Assembly (NCBI GenBank): GCA_021234155.1
Contig: JAJEKV010000072.1
Location: 126,001-190,000, forward strand
Direction: 5' to 3'
Length of the DNA stretch: 64,000 bases
Origin: Isoetes taiwanensis
Taxonomy: Eukaryota > Streptophyta > Lycopodiopsida > Isoetales > Isoetaceae
A model generated the notes under the pieces. The model was not told where the DNA came from, did no database searches, and worked only from the letters and a program-made list of their open reading frames with translations. Shown here piece by piece: positions 21,470-31,900 of this stretch. Each line of letters starts with the position of its first letter. Position 1 is the stretch's first letter. Position numbers and translations under genes: made by a program.

Positions 21470-22680
21470 ATTAGTCTTGAATGTGTGGGATGGGTAGGTG
21501 CAGTGGAGTTTGTAGGTGAAATAGAATCTTGTAGGTTTGTCATGTCCTGTAGCATCAAGGTGTTATAAGTATCTTGCATGTTGTAGTGGACGAAGAATAG
21601 ATACTTGTATGAATGAAAAAAATAAACCTTGCATTTACATAGGAACAAAGTATTAAATTATGAAACCTATTAAATTTCAGTTTTTAAAATGCCCAAAAGA
21701 TGTCACATATTCAAATTTTGTTGTCAAAATGCCAATTTTAGAAGAGTTAATCAAATGCACAAAATATTAGTTTCAAATGCCACTTTCCAAAGTTGTGAAG
21801 GTGGACAATGGATTCTCATGCGCCTCATGAATGAGAAAAAGATGTATCATCATTATTGGATGATAGGGCTTAAGGAGATCGATGTTTGCAAGTCTTGTTT
21901 AAAATAATTGGTGCATGAATTTTGTATTCAATCAACAGATCCTAAACAATGTAAAGTGCTTTTCAATTGCACACGTCAAATATATTAAGCCGAGAATAGA
22001 TAGCTTTAAAAGAGGAGATAATAACTTTGAAAGGCCATTATCTATAAAAATGATGAAATTATCATTACTATATATCTATTGTGCTCCTAGAACTATGTCC
22101 ACCAGGCCTCTATGGACGTTAATAAATTATTACGTTATGCTACATCGAATAAAAGAGAGCATGCTCTATCTTGTAACCAAAGAGCACCACTTAAATTGTT
22201 GCAAGAGAATCCTAATCAAAAGTTAACAGAAGGAAAATAGCATGTAAATAGACTGTACAATTTTTTCAACAATGTCTGCATGTAAAGTTTTGGATGCTTC
22301 AACCTAATAAAGAGAGGTATTGTTTGCACAGGAGATAATTGCTTAGCAATGAGTAAATTTCAACCTAAACTAAATATGGAACAGATGTTGAAAATGGAAA
22401 ATATTACAACACAATAATTTTGTCATGCTCCAACACCTAAAGCATCTCCTTGGTCTCAGAGCGGATAGATATATTTTGAAATTTGAGGCAGAAGAAAACA
22501 TCTTGCTCCGTTTTGCAAGTCTTGCCATTTAAGTGAGAAAACTACCATACAGCAAAAAGAATACTTAAAGACTTTCTTCTACATAATTTTATCAAGCCCA
22601 AGCATGCATGCAAAAAAGCGACTATCAGAAGAAAGATAAAAGGCAGATAAGTGCAAATAACTCAACAAATGTCATTTGAG

Positions 22681-22800
22681 CTAGTTATGTACCCTAGTAT
22701 CATAAGAATCAAACAAAAGCCGTTGCAATGGAACCCCAACATATACCTTTTTGAGCTTTCCACATATACTTGTGTTCCTAATTCCTTCTAGTTTGCACCT
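22681..22800 (-). pseudogene. Captured terminal exon in Helitron A, unidentified
   Basis: Thirty-nine open codons ending in TAG, with KLKKVYVGVPLQRLLFDSYD. A possible acceptor (TATGAAG) precedes it at about 22801. Not recognised. It lies on the same strand as the other exons in the Helitron and may be the last exon of a chimeric transcript. Confidence 0.35.
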
Positions 22801-23552
22801 TCATACATAACATAAGTTAGTATATACATCATATTTAACGTATCCCTCAACAAATAACTATACAGATAAATATGCCCCATGTTTGTAGAAATAGTATTGC
22901 ACATGCAAGAAGATACAGGTTGGAATCCATTCAAAATATAATACATTTGACATCGTATTTGTCAAAGAAGAATGCAATCAAATGATTTTCTCTTTTCCTA
23001 ACCACCAAATTGTGTACAATACATCTAAAAATAGGCCTATAGCTAAATTGCTGACTTAAGACATTACAACAATACCTACCTATTTCTGTATGCAGCAGCC
23101 TATTCAAGTTTAAAATCAAACTTATAAAACATCTACAACTTATTTCTATAACTAAGCAACATGACTACGAATTTGCAACATCAACATCTGTATCTACTCC
23201 ATCCCTGGACTATTCAATGATTCAAAGCACAGTAGCATTAAGCTGCCAAGAAAACAATTGTTGCAAAGTTATTTGTATATTGTTATGCATGAGCTTGGTA
23301 AAGCCATCTTCAAATGAACTGCATGAATACTCAATGACGCTGCTGCTTATAAATTAACACATCCATAAGATTTGGAGTACCTCAAGCAATAGCTTTAAAA
23401 GTTTCAGATGTTAATATGTCTTGTTGTATCTCACTTCAGACCACCATCTGTAGAAGAACAATAATTCATGGAAAAGACAAACTTTTGTTCTAAATAACAA
23501 AGATGGAGACAAATTCTTGAAAATGCAGAGATGGTACTGATTGCGTCCTTAC

Positions 23553-23956
23553 CATGTTACAGAAGATCTGTTGATTTGCTGCCTTGCTAGGTGGGATGTC
23601 TCGCAAATAGACAGATATGCGTCTATGATACATAGGCTTGTCCATTATGCAACCAAACCTAATTCAATGATTTCACAACAAATAAGAGGCTCTTAATTTA
23701 ACAGCTTAAACTGAATAAAGCTTTCCTTAGCTGACATGAACTACCTAAAACCGGTGTAAGGACAAAGGGCAGCCAATCACATGAATTCTAAAAATGGTAC
23801 AATCATAGATAATAATGCAAAGGATCTAAGCAGTGCAAACAATGAAAGTACATCTTTAATCTTGCTGGGTTTGGCATCTTACCGAGCATCTACTATATTT
23901 GCATCTTCATCTGCCATGTGTGTAGATGAATATCAACCTTCTTCGCGTGCCATTGT
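23553..23956 (-). pseudogene. Two captured exons in Helitron A, phase-matched
   Basis: Exon 23956-23883 (acceptor TTTCTTTGCAG, donor CTCG|GTAAGA) contains an ATG opening MADEDANIVDAR. It splices in phase to exon 23658-23553 (acceptor TTGAATTAG, donor CATG|GTAAGG) encoding FGCIMDKPMYHRRISVYLR and DIPPSKAANQQ. The joined frame has no stop over 47 codons. The next acceptor (CTTCTACAG at about 23445) leads to a stop after three codons. I do not recognise the protein. Phase agreement and good splice sites argue that these were real exons. Confidence 0.5.
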
Positions 23957-24865
23957 CTGCAAAGAAAAGGATAAAATAGCAAATGAGCACAATTTGGCAT
24001 AGACTCTACAATATCAGGAGTAATCATCATCACGAAGGAAAATTGTGGCAAGCCAGATTGTGAATTCCCTGGCGCCATCATCAGGAGGAAAAACTTTGCA
24101 TTGAATCCCACACAACTCACCACTAAATTCTATTCCATTCCATTCCGGCCACACAACTCACCTCACACCCATCTGCCCTATCAGCTTGCATTGTGACCTC
24201 ATGCTCCCATGCAGGTGCCTTAGTTTGCTGGAGCTTCAGCTGTACATCTTAGATCAACCCCTAAATCAATAGATAGGTATGAAAAGTCAAATCTTCTTGC
24301 CTGTCCCTTGGGAATTGAAGGAATCTTCTGTACTTTATCATGTCCTGGTGATAAAGTCCTAAAACAGTAAACAAAGGTCCACTTCATTAAACACTTCCAC
24401 TAACTTCATGTCTACTTGCGACTCTCTAATCTTACCAAGCTATCATCATAATGACATTTTAGCGATTTCAAGAAATAAACCTTCGGGCAGAAGTGTGTAA
24501 GGATGAGAAATGTTTACTTACGTACATATGGCATGGCCAGCCTCATGGGAGTGCATAAGGCTCTAAATGTACACCTGCAAAAAGTAGTTGCAAAGTAATG
24601 ATACGTCATGAAAATAGATTCTAAAGTATTTGCATGAAATAATATAAAGATTGCACAGACAGCAGTCTTGGACAATTTGATCTAAAGATTAAATTCGTTG
24701 TATATAATTATAATTTGATGCACTAATACCTTTCTTTGGTGCCAAGCCATGAAAAATGTCTTGAGCAAGAAGACCACGATTTCCAAGTCTAACGATAAAA
24801 TAGATCTGGATCTGCTTGGCGTTATTGGGCCTCATGTGGTCTCTAAATGTTAACAAAATACCCCT

Positions 24866-25439
24866 TCATAAACAGCTACTTATAATCGGCCGCCAGATAT
24901 CTGATCCATGCATAGTAATCTGCGCTTCACCTAAAAAAGCCAAAAAATGGTAAGGCATAGATAAAACAATGATCGCAACAATGGCAATAATCAAGCACTA
25001 ACCTGACAATAATCAAGCACTAACCTGACTTGCAGAGATTGAAGCAATAACCATTGCCTTTAAATGACCCAGAAATATTGAATCTACCTTGTAGCTGATT
25101 TGAGGCAGTATAAAGTTAGAATCTGGTGATGTCACTGATAATCTACGATCAAAGTTGGTACATTTCGGTTTCTTAAAGTGAATGCCATAGCACGACGTAA
25201 ATTTGCCTTGCGATTCATAAATAGGTAGCAGGGGACCGAAAAAAGAATGTGCTTGATCCATGTGTTTGAAAGCGTCTGAGAACCACGACTTGACTTTGCA
25301 TAAGGCTTCAACGTTAAATGCATTTCCTCCATCACGCAAAAAATGGAGTCGGTTTGAGAGGGCGAGAGTTGCCTCCACGCAGATACTAAAAATCCAGTGC
25401 CTTTTACAGTCGTCAATATTCAAAAACCATGAGTCATTT
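24866..25439 (-). pseudogene. Captured 415-bp exon plus short exon in Helitron A
   Basis: Exon 25439-25025 (acceptor TTGGAATTTGCAG, donor GTCAG|GTTAGT) is open for 138 codons and reads NDSWFLNIDDCKRHW, LSNRLHFLRDGGNAF and IYESQGKFTSCYGIHF. It is the longest intact exon in the element. Acceptor GAAGCGCAG at 24920 gives a phase-matched short exon, ITMHGSDIWRPIISSCL and stop. The donor region lies in a 22-bp tandem duplication (about 24985-25028), so there are two consecutive copies of the donor context. Mixed polar/aromatic composition suggests a folded protein; family unknown. Confidence 0.5.
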
Positions 25440-25599
25440 CTGCAAATTCCAAGTTAGACCTGCGTTGGCTGCTGGAGCTCTGTTAGTGCAAAAAAACTGC
25501 TCTGCTGTACCCAATCGTACTCAGGGTTAGGTTGAAGACAGAACCATTTCCTCAGGCTTAAAACGCTTTTCTAGAAACAACAGAAGCAAGATCCTCAGA

Positions 25600-26050
25600 T
25601 TAAATTGGCAGAAAAACGTACCACTGCTGAAGATGGCGTCCTACATAACAATGCGGTCTCCATGATAACTCCACAGTTAAATTCGGGCACTAAATGAGCT
25701 AAGCCCGAGCAGAAAAGTAAGACTTCTTGAGCTTTCCGATTAAGGGTCTGGCTGGAGAAGTGTTATGAGCACAAGCTCTGCTACGCCATGCACGTAGTTC
25801 AGGAGAACGAATGGTCCACAGCTCCAAGTAGACCATGGTTAGCAGGCCTCTGCTGGGCCGGATTGAGCAGCATCTAGCAACCCCAGGCCGCCGCCGTCCG
25901 CACCAGGGGAAAGGAAAGTACAGAAGGGAGGGAGAAAATTCGAAATGAGAAGAACCCATGCGACCAAAATAATCCCGCAGGGGCGAGGGGAACGCCGCAT
26001 GCGGCGTTCTATGCGGCGTTCCATGCGGCTGCACAGGCACATTTCCCAAC
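25600..26050 (-). promoter_or_regulatory. GC-rich 5' module of Helitron A with palindromes
   Basis: Just inside the 5' end, GGAACGCCGCAT and ATGCGGCGTTCC form an inverted repeat, and GAACGCCGCATGCGGCGTTC (25990-26009) is a perfect 20-bp palindrome. The same GGAACGCC...GGCGTTCCC motif opens Helitron B at 59.94-59.98 kb and recurs at 58.68-58.72 kb. The block is CpG-rich next to AT-rich surroundings and is followed by exons on the same strand, so it may hold a captured promoter and first exon. ORFs across it are open in more than one frame and not trustworthy individually. Confidence 0.5.
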
Positions 26051-26074
26051 ACCTTACCAAAATAAAAAAGAAGA

Positions 26075-26315
26075 TTAACTCAAAAATACTAGTGGCTCTG
26101 AATTCAGCATGTTGCGGAAAAGGGTGTTGAGTTTGCTTACCCAAATGACATGCTTGACACTCCAACCAGCTAAGAGCGGCCCTGGTAATGATTGTTTGGC
26201 TCGCAGACGATCTCCTTCCACCAACCCGCCAACATCCATGTAAGTGAACCAAAGGGTCTATGCAGCAGTTTATGTTGCTCATAGTATCAATTAATTGCCT
26301 TACAAAGGCAGACAA
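26075..26315 (-). mobile_element. Ty1/copia remnant, upstream half (pre-integrase zinc region)
   Basis: The minus strand reads LECQACHLGKQTQHPFPQHA, the typical C-x2-C linker of copia pre-integrase regions, and ends with SIFEL exactly where Helitron A begins. It pairs with the integrase half that starts at 21440. Upstream of about 26200 copia similarity fades. Confidence 0.75.
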
Positions 26316-26345
26316 TCTGCCACATTGTTTACAGTCAAGAGCTCC

Positions 26346-26539
26346 TTAATTTCTAGAATATGAACATTTAGCTCTGGGGTAACGTGAATAGGGGAGCTGA
26401 TTAAGAGGACTAGAAGGATCATGGCAGTCAGAAGAAGGCACAGAGAAACCAAAGATTATTCTTGCACCAATTGGATTTTTAGGCCTGGCAATTTCAATCA
26501 CATCAGGAACCACTGAACCTTGTTTCTCAAAGAACCTAT
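26346..26539 (-). pseudogene. Possible terminal exon, unidentified
   Basis: After acceptor CTTGCTTGCAG at 26540, 64 open codons run to a TAA and include DRFFEKQGSVVPDVIEIARP and PIGARIIFGFSVPSS. It is protein-like in composition. It lies just outside Helitron A, upstream on the same strand. Family unknown. Confidence 0.35.
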
Positions 26540-26559
26540 CTGCAAGCAAGAGCCATGAA

Positions 26560-27495
26560 AACAAACACTACAAGCAAAAAACTAACAAATATGCAAAAAC
26601 AAGCAGAAGGCTTCCATATCTCCAAGCTAAATTCGATGCATGGCTTCTTACTGAGATGGGCAACTAGCATCCTGAGCAAGGCAACAGCAAGCTACACAAT
26701 AAAAAAAGACAAGGAACAATAGCACAGGTTTGGCCAGAGCAACAAACTTCCACCAAAAGAACAAAATAAAAACTAGATGACACTATAGATTCAAGATAAG
26801 AACATACTGACATAGAACTTCCATAGAGCCAGGCCTGCATGCCACAATCCGGCCAAATCAGTGGCTACCTTACTAGAAAAAATACCAAGAATCTTGTTGC
26901 CTATCTAGTCGGAATACCAATATTATGCAAAAAGCCCTAATCCTACGCATTTGATACACATAGGCTCCCCATCCACAAAAACCCAAAATTACCATTTTAA
27001 AAAAATATATGGTCGCCAAGCATTGGCAACCGGGTGCCTCATCCTTGAGGACTAGATTACTAAGAATAACTTGTCCAAAAGCTAAAGTGTAATCACTCTT
27101 TGACAATACCATCGACATCTTCCTCCCAATTTGCTTCAATTTTATGGCTGCTCTACAAAGACAATGGAATCAACTTCTCTACACATTTTACCCAAGACTG
27201 CTTCCCATGAGCTTCATGACCTCAAATTATCTAGCCACATGAAGGTTGACCTATACTCTCGTTCACATGGACCAAAGGAGTTCTGAATAGCAGTCTACAA
27301 GAGAACAAAATGTGTCTTTACCTCAACCAAGCCTTCAATTGACGGCTTTCGCACCTGTTTTCTGCATTTTTTCATGTCAATGAAGGGCAGCACCTATTCG
27401 ATATATATTTTATATTTTCTAATCGCGTACAATGTAATATTTCATATTTTTTGTTAGTAGAATAATATAATAGTTGTTTGGACCATAGAAAGAGC
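26560..27495. other. Low-information stretch with a possible small exon
   Basis: No gene recognised. On the minus strand, VRKPSIEGLVE followed by donor GAG|GTAAAG (about 27324) looks like an exon end, and could be upstream of the 26.35-26.54 kb exon. Confidence 0.3.
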
Positions 27496-27527
27496 ATTTT
27501 AAAACAACCACTATACGGTATCGACCA

Positions 27528-28121
27528 TTGAATCACATTCTACTTCGGAGTAAGGATTTAGCCCGAGATCGGGAGCTACAGGAGCTTCGGGCGGCCGTTG
27601 CCCAGCAAGGCAAGGGCCTCCATGCCGAGGCACATGAGCAACTCCGCCATTGCACGCGGGAGATGGCAAGACATGACAACGTCCTGCAAGAGCTGAGCTC
27701 CAGACTCCGGAGAACAGAAACCACAACAAAGAACATACCAACCCCGCGAACCCACCAACCTACGGGCGTCAACACGGAACACATCTTTGCGGACACATCC
27801 CGGATCACGTCGGGCCGCCACCACCCGGCGCCCGGCCCGGCTATGCCTCACCCACCTCAACCAACACACAGTGCGGTCCCCGCGAACTCGAGAACAGAGA
27901 CGCAGGAGCCGCAATGTGGTAGTCGCGAGGCGGCAGAGGAGTCGGAGAACATCTCACTTCCCGACTCGGCATACGGATCTTGGACGGATGATGTTCCCGG
28001 CACTGTGACCATTGGAAAGGCGGAAGTCGTCATGGAATTGGCCCCGCGGACGCCCGGGTGGTCATCTTCACCGATTGAGGCGTGCAGGCGGGTGGCCATC
28101 TGCGTCGGGGGCGGAAGTTGA
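27528..28121 (+). pseudogene. ORF1-like protein of GC-rich LINE
   Basis: A 197-codon frame begins with a predicted helical segment rich in Arg, Glu, Gln and Leu (ARDRELQELRAAVAQQGK and RLRRTETTTKN), suggesting a coiled coil, followed by a Pro/Ser/Thr-rich disordered middle. Coiled-coil ORF1 proteins bind RNA in many LINEs. No zinc knuckle was seen. The opposite strand is also open because of the GC bias, but only this strand has the coiled-coil pattern and agrees with the downstream endonuclease and RT. Confidence 0.45.
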
Positions 28122-28394
28122 AGGGGACGGCTCAGACGTTGGCCGGGACTTGACCCCAAAGCCACGACAAAGAGACCCGGAAAAATGTGAGCTGGCCAAA
28201 GTCGAGGGCTGCCCTTGAGACATGGAGGGGCAGCGGGGCTGGTCCGGGGAAGGATCGGAATTCGGGCAACCAAACGGGATCGCGGCACTCCGGCCCCTCG
28301 AGTCCCCTCTCGAGGGGGCTCCAGCCTCACCTGAGCATCCACATCTTCCGCTCTCCCCAGGACCACCACTACCACCGGACTGAAGTGGCGATGC

Positions 28395-29030
28395 ATGCCA
28401 CTAAATAGGGATCGTGCCTCGGCGTGGTATCCCGGAATTGCCGTGGCTTTCCATGACGAGAGGGGCAGTCTCAATTCCGTCGCCATGGACATGGACCTTA
28501 TCTTCCTCATGGAAACATGGGAACATCTTTGTCACGCGGGCTACCCGATTTGCGGGGATACCAGGCTACTCCGGTCTTCAATGAGTGCAGGAAACGAGGA
28601 CACCGGAGGAATTGCGTGTTACTACCGCATTGACCTTGGCCCAATCTCCTCCCCAGCAAGGCGCGAGCTGCACAACAGATACACGTGGGTGCGAGTGCGA
28701 AACGGCGATGGCAGCCCTCTCTTTGTGGCGGCTTGCTACTTCCCACATCTTGAGAGAGCAACTTTTACCACATGCACTTGGATGTGGACAGCAGAGCCCC
28801 TATGTCGATCTATATGATGACATACGATGTAGTACTGAACAATTGGGCAAGGTCATGTTGCTTGGAGACTTCAATGCGCGCCTTACGAGGGGCAGAGCGG
28901 ATCCCAAAATTAGCACCTCTAGGCGAGGATGTGTTGCAAATGGACCCCGCAGAGATGGTTTGGCCAAGGGCGTCGATGACGACCGGTGACACAAGTATGG
29001 CCCGGCACCTGCCGTTCTTTAGGCGATATC
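28395..29030 (+). pseudogene. Apurinic-like endonuclease domain of GC-rich LINE
   Basis: Pieces of the APE fold appear in shifting frames: VVSRNCRGFP near 28420, MDLIFLMETWEHL near 28490 (catalytic Glu region), GGIACYYRIDLGP, then MLLGDFNAR near 28855 (the conserved GDFN). The equivalent NCRGFP, METWEHL and GDFNA motifs occur on the minus strand at 45.8-46.3 kb. The domain nicks target DNA to prime reverse transcription. This copy is broken by frameshifts. Confidence 0.65.
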
Positions 29031-29849
29031 TTTGACCTGGTCATTTGCAATGGGTCGGGCACGGTGGTCGCCCTCCGGCCGCTTCACTTGTAGACGTGGA
29101 GAACCAGGGGCGGCACCGGTGTGGTGGATTACGTGCTAGCGGGGCGAGCAATGCCTACACTTGATCACTGCAACCCGATTAATGGACAGTGGCCGGGCGA
29201 GGAAGTAGACTCCGACCATCAACCCCGTTCTTGCAGATAGATTGGCGTGCCAACCGAGCACCCATTGCCCCAACACCCCGCGTGTACCACGGTTGCGTCT
29301 AGACTATGATCATCGGCGGTCTATGCGAGGATGCTTGAGCATGAGCTGCGGGAGTCTTTGCAACTCCCCACACTTCAACAAACAGACGGCCCGGTGAACC
29401 AGCTCCTTCGAGGGGTAGGGGCGGATGCTTTGGGAGAGGCCGCTCTCGGCGATCCACGGGGCTGCAATCACCTTCCCTCGCAATCAGGTTCGATGGCGAA
29501 TGCCCGGAGCTGAAACGATGGCTCCGCCAAGTCTTTGGACCCACCATTAAGCCCAGCCGTCCGTCAATACCGCTCCTTCCTCAAGACCAAGAAAGCCGGG
29601 TATCTTGCGAGCACCAGCAAGCGGATGTTTGGTCTTCTAGACCGCCACCCTAGGGCCTTCCGGAGAAAGGTCTTGAGTAAGCCCGCATGACCCACGGAAA
29701 TATTACCGGGAACAATGGGTGAGATACTTGCGGCGGTGTATGACCCAATGGGAAGCCGGGCACCAAGACCTCCATGAGCAGGGCCTAGCAATCGGTCATT
29801 CTTGAAGGGGATGTCATAATGGGCACATAGCAACCTACCTAATCGGGAA

Positions 29850-30900
29850 GGTGGCAGATTTGGATGGTATGCGGCGAGCTTCTCAAGTGGGCGGGCCCCC
29901 AATGGTGTCGGTTCTCCAAGACACTCTTCAATAGGGCATTGCAAGAAGGCTTCCCCGCCTTTGGACTACCAATAGAGTTGTGCCCATATACAAAGCGGGG
30001 ACCCCCAGCCCGATACCAACTATCGTACCATTATGGTCGGGTTACGTCTTTGCCAAGTTGCTTGCCGGATTCTTGGCGGCGATTGACACTTTGGGCGGAG
30101 GATGGAGAAGTCGCGGGCTCTCACGCAGTAGGCTTCCGCCCGGCATTCTACTATTGACCATATCTTCACTCTGCGAACACTCATAGAGGATAGCCGAATC
30201 GGCCTTGAAATGCATCTTGTTGCTTTGTGGATTTCGCAAAGGCTTTTGACCGATTACCTCGGGATAAGTTGTCGGATAGATTGAGACGACTAGGGACCCC
30301 GTCGACTTGCGAGAATGCTATATCTGAGACTATCTGAGGCTTGCTCCGGTCGTCTCTCACACCGTCGGGGAGCCCGTTGTTAGTAGCATTGGGGTGCGCC
30401 GGGCTGCCCTCTATCCCGGCGCTCTTTTGTACATTGACCAGCTAGAAGAATGGCTAGGCGAAAGCACGGGGGAGGCGCCGGTTGATGCACCACATAATCC
30501 GGCAACTCATATATGCCGATGATGTTGACCTGCTGCATATACCCGGAGGACATGCAACGCCACCGGATGCTTTGGACACTTTCTCGCCAATTCAGCGACA
30601 TGAGAGTTAACTTGGCCAAGACAAAGTGCTTCTGGTCCCCATCATCCCCAAGCACCCACGCCTTCCCTCATTCACTTACCGAGGCGGTAGTGGAGGTGGC
30701 TCGATCTTATAAGTATTTGGGCATTGAGTTTTCTACTACCACACACCGGGATGCATCCATCGTTTCTGGTCACCTTGCAGTGGAAAGCCACGTATGCAAT
30801 GCAAAACAACAATCACAAAGGCGGTATGCATGGGGTCACCGGGCACACTTGTTTAGGGCCTTGGTTGAACCGGTCCTCCTCTATGGGGCGTAAGTGTGGG
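29850..30900 (+). pseudogene. Reverse transcriptase domain of GC-rich LINE
   Basis: The early RT region GELLKWAGP...LFNRALQEGFP is at 29.86-29.96 kb. A VDFAKAFD-like catalytic stretch near 30230, a YADD-equivalent region near 30520 and VNLAKTKCFWSPSS near 30605, then SYKYLGIEFS near 30700, follow in shifted frames. Order and spacing agree with a LINE RT. The many frame changes show it is not functional. Confidence 0.7.
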
Positions 30901-31699
30901 GGCCGGTGATATCCCTCACCACTTGGAGCGATCTAGAGCAGTGCAGAAGGCCTTCTTGGCGAACGGGAGTGAAATCCACGGTCCCATATCGGATCTTGCT
31001 CCGGAGGCGAGGCTTCCTTCCATTCTGAGAGGGTCGTCTTTGAACGTCACATTATTTACTTCCGGAAGGTGGTGGCTATGGATGAAGCCCGGCTGCCCAA
31101 CCTTGCTTTGGCGAAGGCGATGGGCCCCTTGGCGACTCAAAGCTTCTTTGGAAAGACAAAGCAAGCCCGTGGTTCTCGCTATGGAATGTGCGCGCACACG
31201 GATGTGGACCGGTGCATACACCGAAGGAACGCGGCTGCCTTGAAGCGATTGCTTGGATGCTTGCTTCATGGCCAAGCTTTGGGATCTGAGGCCTGTCACA
31301 TGTCAAGGTGGCAAATTATCGACAAGCGAGTTAATCCCATGCTCACGAGGGGCCACACCACTACACATGCACCCATCTACCCATGAAAAGCGCGGTGATT
31401 GCTTCCATTCAAGACAGGTGCACACCACCTCCGCATTGAGGCGGGGAGATGGATTCGGGGGCAGCGTGAGGGCGAGAGTCCATCAAAGCCGTCAACGAGC
31501 CATTGAGGATGAAAGTCACGCCCTCCGGGCTGTCCGTGTCGAGCATATCCCGCTCGGTATGCTTTCGGTTAGTTGTGCCCCATCGGGGCCTTGCATGAGC
31601 TCTCGAAAGCCGCGGCCTCTGTAGGCTGTTGGGATCGTTACCTCCGTGAGGTAATGGATCTGCCGGACTCGGTTATGCCCCACTGTCCGACATTAACCT

Positions 31700-31900
31700 C
31701 AGCTGTACTTGTGATTATGTATATAACTGTGCAGTATGTCAGCATCCTTATTGCTACTAAGGTTTTTCCCCCCGAAAACCCTTCGGGGCGGGGGTTTTTT
31801 AATCCTGGTAGTAATACGCCTGCTGCTCTCTCTTTGTACTTGGGTCCCATAGGCCAGTTGGTCTCCGTGGACGATAAAATCATATTCTATTCTATTCTAT
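31700..31900 (+). repeat. Conserved 3' end of GC-rich LINE with (ATTCT) tail
   Basis: Contains a hairpin-prone CCCTTCGGGGCGGGGG flanked by T and C runs, then GTAATACGCCTG, TGGGTCCCATAGGCCAGTTG, CTCCGTGGACGATAAAA and (TTCTA)n. The same order is seen at 40.49-40.69 kb and, reversed, at 42.79-42.94 kb. The shared end is probably the signal recognised by the element's RT. Confidence 0.85.

Larger units (their letters stand above)
21441..26074 (-). mobile_element. Helitron A, complete, non-autonomous (4634 bp)
   Basis: On the minus strand it starts TCTTCTTTTTTATTTTGG (26074 downward) after an A and ends with hairpin GCCCGGC-ATC-GCCGGGC, then ACACGTTT and CTAG (21441), followed by T. The A|T target splits a copia integrase region. 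Removing the element brings the two copia halves into one uninterrupted frame, which fixes both ends. No Rep or helicase motif is visible, so transposition would depend on an autonomous partner. The inside has a GC-rich 5' module and at least five splice-bounded exon-like pieces, all on the same strand as the Helitron, the usual arrangement for captured gene fragments. Confidence 0.88.
27500..31900 (+). mobile_element. GC-rich LINE, near full-length but decayed
   Basis: A sharp GC-rich block ends in a conserved 3' region and an ATTCT repeat. In order on the plus strand it shows an ORF1-like frame (27528-28121), an endonuclease region (about 28400-29030), a reverse transcriptase region (about 29850-30900) and a 3' end (31700-31900). 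Frameshifts and stops are frequent. The 5' boundary is set by the composition change and is approximate. No target-site duplication could be identified. The family differs from L1 in having a pentanucleotide tail in place of poly(A). Confidence 0.8.

Noticed and set aside
27857-28510. 217-codon minus-strand ORF
   Set aside because: Antisense to the LINE ORF1/endonuclease; no motif.
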